DNA of 12,051 bases from the NCBI GenBank assembly GCA_037447655.1, contig JBBHKE010001449.1, forward strand, positions 1-12,051, written 5' to 3'. Below, piece after piece: positions 8,122 through 12,051 of this stretch; position 1 is the first letter of the stretch; each line of letters opens with the position of its first letter. The notes under the pieces are model-generated. The model was not told where the DNA came from. It was given only the letters and a program-made list of their open reading frames with translations, and ran no database searches. Made by a program: the position numbers and the translations under genes. Origin of the DNA: Zygnema cylindricum. Taxonomy: Eukaryota > Streptophyta > Zygnematophyceae > Zygnematales > Zygnemataceae.

Positions 8122-8748
8122 ATGGGAGGGGGAGAAGCTCAAGGAAAAGGGGCTCTTGAATTCGGATCTGGGGAGCAGGGTAGTCAGGATAGGTTTGCAC
8201 CACGGGAAGAGTCATATCTGCCTGGGGAATCAGTTCCCTTTGCCTCACCTTTAAACATAGAGCAGTTTTTTAAGGGAATGATTCCTCTGGCTGTTACAGC
8301 TGAGACTCCTCCCCAACGGCTAGTGAGGCAATCCTCTCCTCTACCTCCACCTGTTTTTTATCCCGAAAACTTCCCTACCTTATCCGAGGCTGCTAAGGCT
8401 CGGGCCAAGGAGAAGGTTGAGAAACAACTGGTATCTCCTAAATCACGTAGGAAGGAGTTTGCCCATAAAGAAGCGGTCCTTGGTCACTTTCTTGAAATAG
8501 GGCGCCATAGAAGATCTAAGGCCCCTATAGCTGGGATGCAGATGGACCTTGAGATTTTGGTAGACACTTACAGACTCGGTCGCAAGGAAATCTTAGCCCT
8601 TCACAATCTCCATGAGTTCAAGGTTAAAAAGGAATTGGTACAGCGGGTAACCAGAACAGACCGAGCCAAGATCGTACGCCTAATGGGAGGTTGCAACTTT
8701 GAGACCTCCATTGGTACTCAGAGTAGGCAGCTTGCTAGAAGTTTCTAA
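8122..8748 (+). CDS. Hypothetical protein, about 208 residues
   Basis: The frame is open from 8062 and the first ATG is 8122. The region just upstream has TTAGGGTTCTCGTTTCTG (8068-8085), typical of plant leaders. I do not recognise the product. It starts Gly/Glu-rich (MGGGEAQGKG), has a Pro-rich segment at residues 71-95 including SSPLPPPVFYPENFPTL, then a charged, probably helical stretch at about 89-145 rich in Lys, Arg, Glu and Ala. It ends with LHEFKVKKELVQR and DRAKIVRLMGG blocks. There is no signal peptide, membrane segment or catalytic motif. Codon use and mixed composition look more protein-like than the chance frames in this window. It may be an exon, a transposon gag-like gene, or the intact part of a broken longer frame (see the next feature). 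Confidence 0.45.
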   Translation: MGGGEAQGKGALEFGSGEQGSQDRFAPREESYLPGESVPFASPLNIEQFFKGMIPLAVTAETPPQRLVRQSSPLPPPVFYPENFPTLSEAAKARAKEKVEKQLVSPKSRRKEFAHKEAVLGHFLEIGRHRRSKAPIAGMQMDLEILVDTYRLGRKEILALHNLHEFKVKKELVQRVTRTDRAKIVRLMGGCNFETSIGTQSRQLARSF

Positions 8749-8753
8749 GATAA

Positions 8754-9010
8754 CCTCACTTCTTTGAGCTTTGTCTGAATATTACTATCACCCTGACTGA
8801 ATACATACTGACTGAGTTGCACCCCTTAGAAGAGCTAACTCCTTTGAGTCTGCCACAAAGAGAATCCTTGAATTTGCTTCAATGAGCAGTTTATTATCAA
8901 TGGTGAAAGATGACCCTTTTATTCAAGAGCTCTCTAAGAGAGAGGCGGCTACCTCTAATTTTCTAAGTCCTAAACCCTCTCCTACTGATGTACGGAGCCA
9001 ATCAATTGAG
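8754..9010 (+). pseudogene. Possible broken continuation of the hypothetical gene, cut by an LTR
   Basis: After the stop at 8746-8748, a second frame is open from 8754 to TGA about 8883-8885 (includes LTEYILTELHPLEELTPLSL). A third frame then has ATG 8882 and reads MSSLLSMVKDDPFIQELSKR and onward without a stop to 9010, where the minus-strand LTR begins. The three consecutive frames with mixed composition suggest one coding region with two frameshifts, or exons with unseen splice sites. Short AACCTCACTTCTT copies at about 8047 and 8753 bracket the main open frame. Inference only. Confidence 0.25.
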
Positions 9011-9145
9011 TGTACAGTACAAAAAGGTACTTGTTCTGGAGTACTTTCCGTATGACCATTGTACGACATGGCAAGAAAGACGACGCCTGCCATATCCGGG
9101 TTCGCCATAGTATGTCCCGGAGATGCGGTCATCCAATGTCATACT

Positions 9146-9155
9146 GCCACGTGTC
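9146..9155. promoter_or_regulatory. G-box (CACGTG) in minus LTR
   Basis: GCCACGTGTC contains the palindrome CACGTG at 9148-9153, the core of plant G-box/ABRE elements bound by bZIP and bHLH factors. The aligned place in the plus LTR reads GACACGCGG (4603-4611), so the palindrome is not kept there. Its position is downstream of the TATA-like motif, so a regulatory role is uncertain. Confidence 0.25.
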
Positions 9156-9370
9156 ACTCGTTGTGGATATGACTGCAAACCGCCAAATCGACCATTCCGC
9201 GATGCCGACTTCCTTCTCCGTCGTTAGATTGATGTCGGCCTTAATTTATAGCCGTTAAAATACAAGTAGCACATTTCCGGTGTAATTCTATTTAACTGTG
9301 TCTGTGTGATTGTGGTTGTTTGTCAGTAAATCGAACTTCTCCATTTCGTCATTTTTAAGTAATTATCGTA

Positions 9371-9379
9371 CCCTATATA
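9371..9379 (-). promoter_or_regulatory. Conserved TATA-like element in minus LTR
   Basis: On the minus strand it reads TATATAGGG within CAAGTATATAGGG, matching GAAGTATATAAGG in the plus LTR. It is a likely core promoter remnant near the U3/R boundary. Confidence 0.35.
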
Positions 9380-9668
9380 CTTGAGCACTGGTCTTAAAGT
9401 ACAGGGTAAGACTAACGGCTACTTTGACGGATGGTAGGTACCGGGATCAAATCTTGGGTCCGTCAATCCTTTTGGTAAGTTTACTAAGGATCTGCCTTTT
9501 GACTCTAGAAAGAGCATAGGCAATCATGGCTCTAGCTTCCTCTCCAGCCTTTAGTGACTACGACAAGTATGGGGGCTAGAGAGAGAAGCTAGAAGCAAGC
9601 TGCTTGTGCCTTTTCCTTCTCTTACTTAAATCATTTAAATAGCCTACAAAATACCTTTAATTTCAACA

Positions 9669-9680
9669 CTCCCCGTATTT
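9669..9680 (-). other. Polypurine tract
   Basis: The minus strand reads AAATACGGGGAG immediately before the LTR start TGTTG. A GGGGAG run abutting TG is the standard plus-strand primer site of LTR retrotransposons. It lies just after the pol stop TAG (9682-9684). Confidence 0.75.
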
Positions 9681-9681
9681 T

Positions 9682-10340
9682 CTAGTCACTTTTAATTTTA
9701 AGTCCACATCTCTCTCTGCAAAAAAATAATTTAGGAGAAGGTACATGCTTAGTCATCATGTCTACCACCATCTCAGTGTTTGGTCTATATTTTAGACTTA
9801 TTATTTTGTTCTCCACATTTTCCCTAACAAAACTAAGTCTGATGTCCATGTGTTTTTCTTTAAAATGACGTTTGGGATTAGCAACAATTACAATTGCTGC
9901 TTGACTATCACATAATATTTTCTGAATTCCACTCTTAAGATGCCCCAATTCACCAAGTAAGGATTTGACCCACATCAATTCTTTCACAGCAAAGCAAGAT
10001 GCCATATACTCTGCCTCCATGGTAGACTGAGCAATGACCTTTTGCTACTTACTGCTCCAGCAACAAAAACCATTCTCCACCTACAACACATATCCAGATG
10101 TACATCTTCTCATCGGAGCATCCCCATTGCTAGCATCAATCCAAGTGGTGATGTAAGTGTTTTCCCCACCCAGATGCAGCCATAGATCCCTAGTTCCCAT
10201 GAGATAGTTGAGGACCCTTTTTGTTGCTTCCTAATCCCATTTGGTAGGAGCATTCAGACTCCTACAGCTGCTGCCAAATCCGGTCTGGTACAATTCATAA
10301 AATAAATCAGACTGCCCACTACCTGTCTGTATGGAATAGT
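9682..10340 (-). pseudogene. pol: copia RNase H and connection region, broken
   Basis: RNase H removes element RNA during reverse transcription. Reading leftwards: PYRQVVGSLIYFMNCTRPDL (connection block, about 10269-10328), a TGA at 10254-10256 and a frameshift just beside it. A second frame then carries KRVLNYLMGTRDLWLHLGGE, WIDASNGDAP, TSGYVL, STMEAEYMASCF, LCDSQAAI, EKHMDIRLSFVRE and VVDMMTKHVPSPK. The acidic positions in WIDA, MEAE, LCDS and VVDM are the expected catalytic set and all are kept. In-frame TAG stops are at 10231, 10081 and 10045. From ATG 10020 the last 112 codons are intact to the natural stop at 9682. The final stretch is therefore the best preserved part of the element. 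Confidence 0.88.
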
Positions 10341-11425
10341 TTACATAAACTTCTTTTCTTCTGGACCTAGTTCATCATCTAGAATTAGGATGTCTCCTTC
10401 CTCACTCCCCCGACTTCCATTGTTTAGATCCATGGGAGTCGTGCAACTATTGGCTTTGTTCATCTGAATTTTTTCCAACATGTTTCCAATTGCCTCTTTT
10501 TGAGTTAGTCTAATTATCCTCTTTTTCCTATCTCTCTCTACTTTTACTCCCAGAATATATCTCGCCTCCCCCATATCCTTCATTTCGAATCTTCCCTTTA
10601 GATCTGTTTTTAGTTTGTTAATTTCTTTAGCGACTTACTTAGAACAAGAAGATCATCAACGTAAATTGCAATAAAGATGACACCTTCCTCATCTTCAAAA
10701 ACATAAATTGAATGATCTTAACTGATGCGGATGTATCTAAGACCGGTAAGGAACTCATCAAGTTTCTTGTTCCATTGTCTGGGCGCCTGTTTCAAACCAT
10801 AGAGAGATTTGATCAGCCGGCATACCTTACTTTCCTCTCCTTTTTCCACAAATCTTTCCGGCTGTCACATGGAGATCTCCTCCTCTAGTTCTCCATGTAG
10901 AAAAGCTGTCTTTATGCCCATCTGGTGTTCTTCCATGTCTTCTACAGCTGCCAGACTGAGAAGTATTCGGATTTAGGGAAATCTGACGAGCGGAGCGAAG
11001 GTTTCTTCGTAGTCTATTCCCTCTTTCTGAGTAAAACCTTTCGCCACTAACTGGGCCTTATACCGCTCAATAGTATTGTCCGGATTTAGTTTTAGTTTGA
11101 AAAACCACTTACATCCAATTGGTTTTCTATTGGGTGGACAGTCCACCAACTCCCATGTGTCAGCCGCCATGATTGAAGCCATCTCTTCATTGGTGGCCGT
11201 CTTCCACCGGTTTCTTTTCGGACACTTCATTGCCTCTTCATATGTTTGAGGTTCGTCCGGGTGAGACAATTTAGTTACCTTGTTGTAAACTTGTTTCTCT
11301 TGAAGCCTTTTGCTGCTTCTTCTTCCTCCCTCAAAATCTGCGGCTGGAATAGATGGTTTTCGTGGATTCTTTCGATTCACCACGGCTTCTCCTTTGTCCC
11401 TCGGATCCATATTGGTTTCCACCAC
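10341..11425 (-). pseudogene. pol: copia reverse transcriptase, broken
   Basis: The frame opens in an acidic/basic linker, then enters RVT_2: QTYEEAMKC, NRWKTATNEEM, TWELVDCP, KPIGCKWFFK, RYKAQLVAKGFTQKEGIDYE and ETFAPLVRFP. TAA 10973-10975 follows. The same frame continues with IKTAFLHGELEEE, TGA 10865-10867, CRLIKSLYGLKQAPRQWNKK, TAA 10718-10720 and AIYVDDLLVLS. The motif C YVDD at 10652-10663 is intact. Motif A, normally with Asp in a QLDVKTAF-like block, reads HQMGIKTAF with Gly (GGC at 10916-10918), so one catalytic aspartate is lost. A frameshift near 10620-10635 moves to the frame carrying GRFEMKDMGEARYILGVKVE, which ends at TAA 10341. Inactive. Confidence 0.9.
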
Positions 11426-11945
11426 GTCTTCCTGTCATTGGTGTTTCCAAGTTCAAGTCTTTCTCTGTCTGTTTTGAATCTGCAATGATATCATCCGAAC
11501 CTGCAAGAGTATCGTCTTCTCAAAAACTCGCATAGTTAGGGAGATGAAAGTCATCAGAATTGTCTGACTCAACTGTGATTCTGACTGATTTTGAGGATTT
11601 AAAGGGATCTACCGACTTCCCTTCATCCATAGCTACCAGATGTTTTACTAAAATAATATCTTCTCTCTTTAGATCATACACTCTATACCCTTTAACATCC
11701 TCATCATATCCTAGCAAGTATTCGGGTTTCCCTTTAGGATCTAGTTTCCATTTTGATTTCTCTGTATTTAAACTGAAGACTTTACTACAAAAACCTTTAA
11801 GTGAGATAGATCTGGTTTTCGGCCGGTCCATTTCTCATATGGAGTTTTGCCTTTGACCGCCGAAGTAATAATTAGCACAATTCATAGCTTTTGCCCAAAA
11901 TCAAGTTGTGCACGAAGAGGAGTAAATGCTGTTGTTTTTGAAAAC
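11426..11945 (-). pseudogene. pol: copia integrase C-terminal part, truncated and frameshifted
   Basis: The right-hand part reads FWAKAMNCANYY (FW at 11895-11900, a TGA just before it). It then changes frame to TSAVKGKTPYEKWTGRKPDL and SHLKVF (11789 to about 11860), then returns by a one-base slip in the T-run at 11789-11793 to the first frame. That frame reads SKVFSLNTEKSKW, PEYLLGYDEDVKGYRVYDLK and a serine/aspartate-rich tail ending at TGA 11520-11522. Past that stop the frame stays acidic to about 11425, where another shift leads into the reverse transcriptase. FW, KTPYE, GRKP and LGY-GYR are the usual landmarks of the copia integrase C-terminal region. The DDE catalytic core is absent up to the window end. 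Confidence 0.85.
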
Positions 11946-12051
11946 TTAGTTTCGTGCGTACGGAGCGTTTCGTGCGTACGCGATGTTTCGTGCGTACGCA
12001 TTTACGCGATATATTGTGGAGGTTCGAAAGGATTTATGGATTGGGGAATTA
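11946..12051. repeat. CpG-rich triple repeat beside the truncated integrase
   Basis: GTTTCGTGCGTACG occurs three times, at 11949-11962, 11967-11980 and 11985-11998, exactly 18 bases apart, followed by ATTTACGCGAT. The third copy extends into the 10-base palindrome TGCGTACGCA. CpG density is far above the rest of the window. Integrase homology ends about where the repeat begins. The window ends before its context is clear. Confidence 0.8.

Larger units (their letters stand above)
9011..9668 (-). repeat. 3' LTR of minus copia element (about 658 bp)
   Basis: On the minus strand it runs TGTTGAAATTAAAGG (ending at 9668) to ...CTGTACA (9011), with proper TG...CA ends. It is preceded by a polypurine tract 13 bases after the pol stop, so it is the 3' LTR. 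It aligns with the plus LTR in blocks, but without that LTR's 28-, 31- and 55-bp duplications. The bases outside the end are TTGAG (9006-9010), the candidate right target site copy. The matching 5' LTR is not in the window. Confidence 0.85.
9011..11945 (-). mobile_element. Ty1/copia LTR retrotransposon, 3' part, degraded
   Basis: Read on the minus strand from about 11945 leftwards: C-terminal integrase, acidic linker, reverse transcriptase, RNase H, polypurine tract, LTR. Integrase before reverse transcriptase is the Ty1/copia order. The 5' LTR, gag, protease and integrase core are not in the window. They may lie beyond 12051 or be lost, since the sequence right of about 11945 no longer reads as integrase. 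Stops and frameshifts are listed under each domain. The LTR is related to, but distinct from, that of the plus element. Confidence 0.88.

Noticed and set aside
8923-9258. Frames of 69 (minus) and 82 (plus) codons near the minus LTR end
   Set aside because: They lie mostly inside the LTR, are not conserved in the other LTR, and look like chance frames.
11246-11856. Plus-strand frames of 60-98 codons
   Set aside because: They are shadows of the minus-strand integrase and reverse transcriptase coding sequence.
1-12051. CRISPR array, bacterial operon, integron or phage features
   Set aside because: No regularly spaced repeats with unique spacers apart from the 18-bp triple, and no bacterial gene signatures. 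The content is eukaryotic retrotransposon.

Overview
This looks like nuclear DNA of a eukaryote, most likely a plant, from a retrotransposon-rich intergenic region. There is no operon-like gene packing and there are no bacterial ribosome binding sites. The two recognisable coding stretches are decayed LTR retrotransposons of the Ty1/copia superfamily. Plant origin is an inference. It rests on telo-box-like AAACCCTAG and TTAGGGTT motifs in leader-like sequence, a G-box (CACGTG) in one LTR, and the general style of the copia proteins; another eukaryote is not excluded.

Layout. Bases 1-3897 are gene-poor: a (CCCT)n pyrimidine tract, AT-rich sequence with a diverged 98-bp-spaced duplication, a purine-rich minisatellite (about 690-1310), and about 2.5 kb with only weak, broken open frames. 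Bases 3898-6798 hold the left part of a plus-strand copia element: an 849-bp 5' LTR, a leader, a broken gag with a CCHC knuckle, the protease with a mutated active site, and the GAG-pre-integrase domain. The element stops abruptly just after the pre-integrase domain. Bases 6799-9010 show no homology I recognise, but contain one unassigned open frame (first ATG 8122, stop 8746-8748) and leader-like sequence. Bases 9011-9668 are a second, related LTR in minus orientation. It is joined by a polypurine tract to a minus-strand copia fragment running leftwards from about 11945 to 9682: C-terminal integrase, reverse transcriptase and RNase H. Bases 11946-12051 contain a CpG-rich triple repeat beside the truncated integrase.

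Neither copia fragment can be active. Each carries several in-frame stops and frameshifts. The protease motif is DLG instead of DSG, and the reverse transcriptase motif A aspartate is replaced by glycine, although YVDD and the RNase H acidic residues persist.

The plus fragment has only the left half of a copia element and the minus fragment only the right half, with related LTRs. This is either two separate elements or one old element split by an inversion. I found no convincing previously undescribed functional system. The most worthwhile leads are the inversion question, three separate tandem duplications inside the plus LTR, and the unassigned open frame with its broken continuation into the minus LTR.
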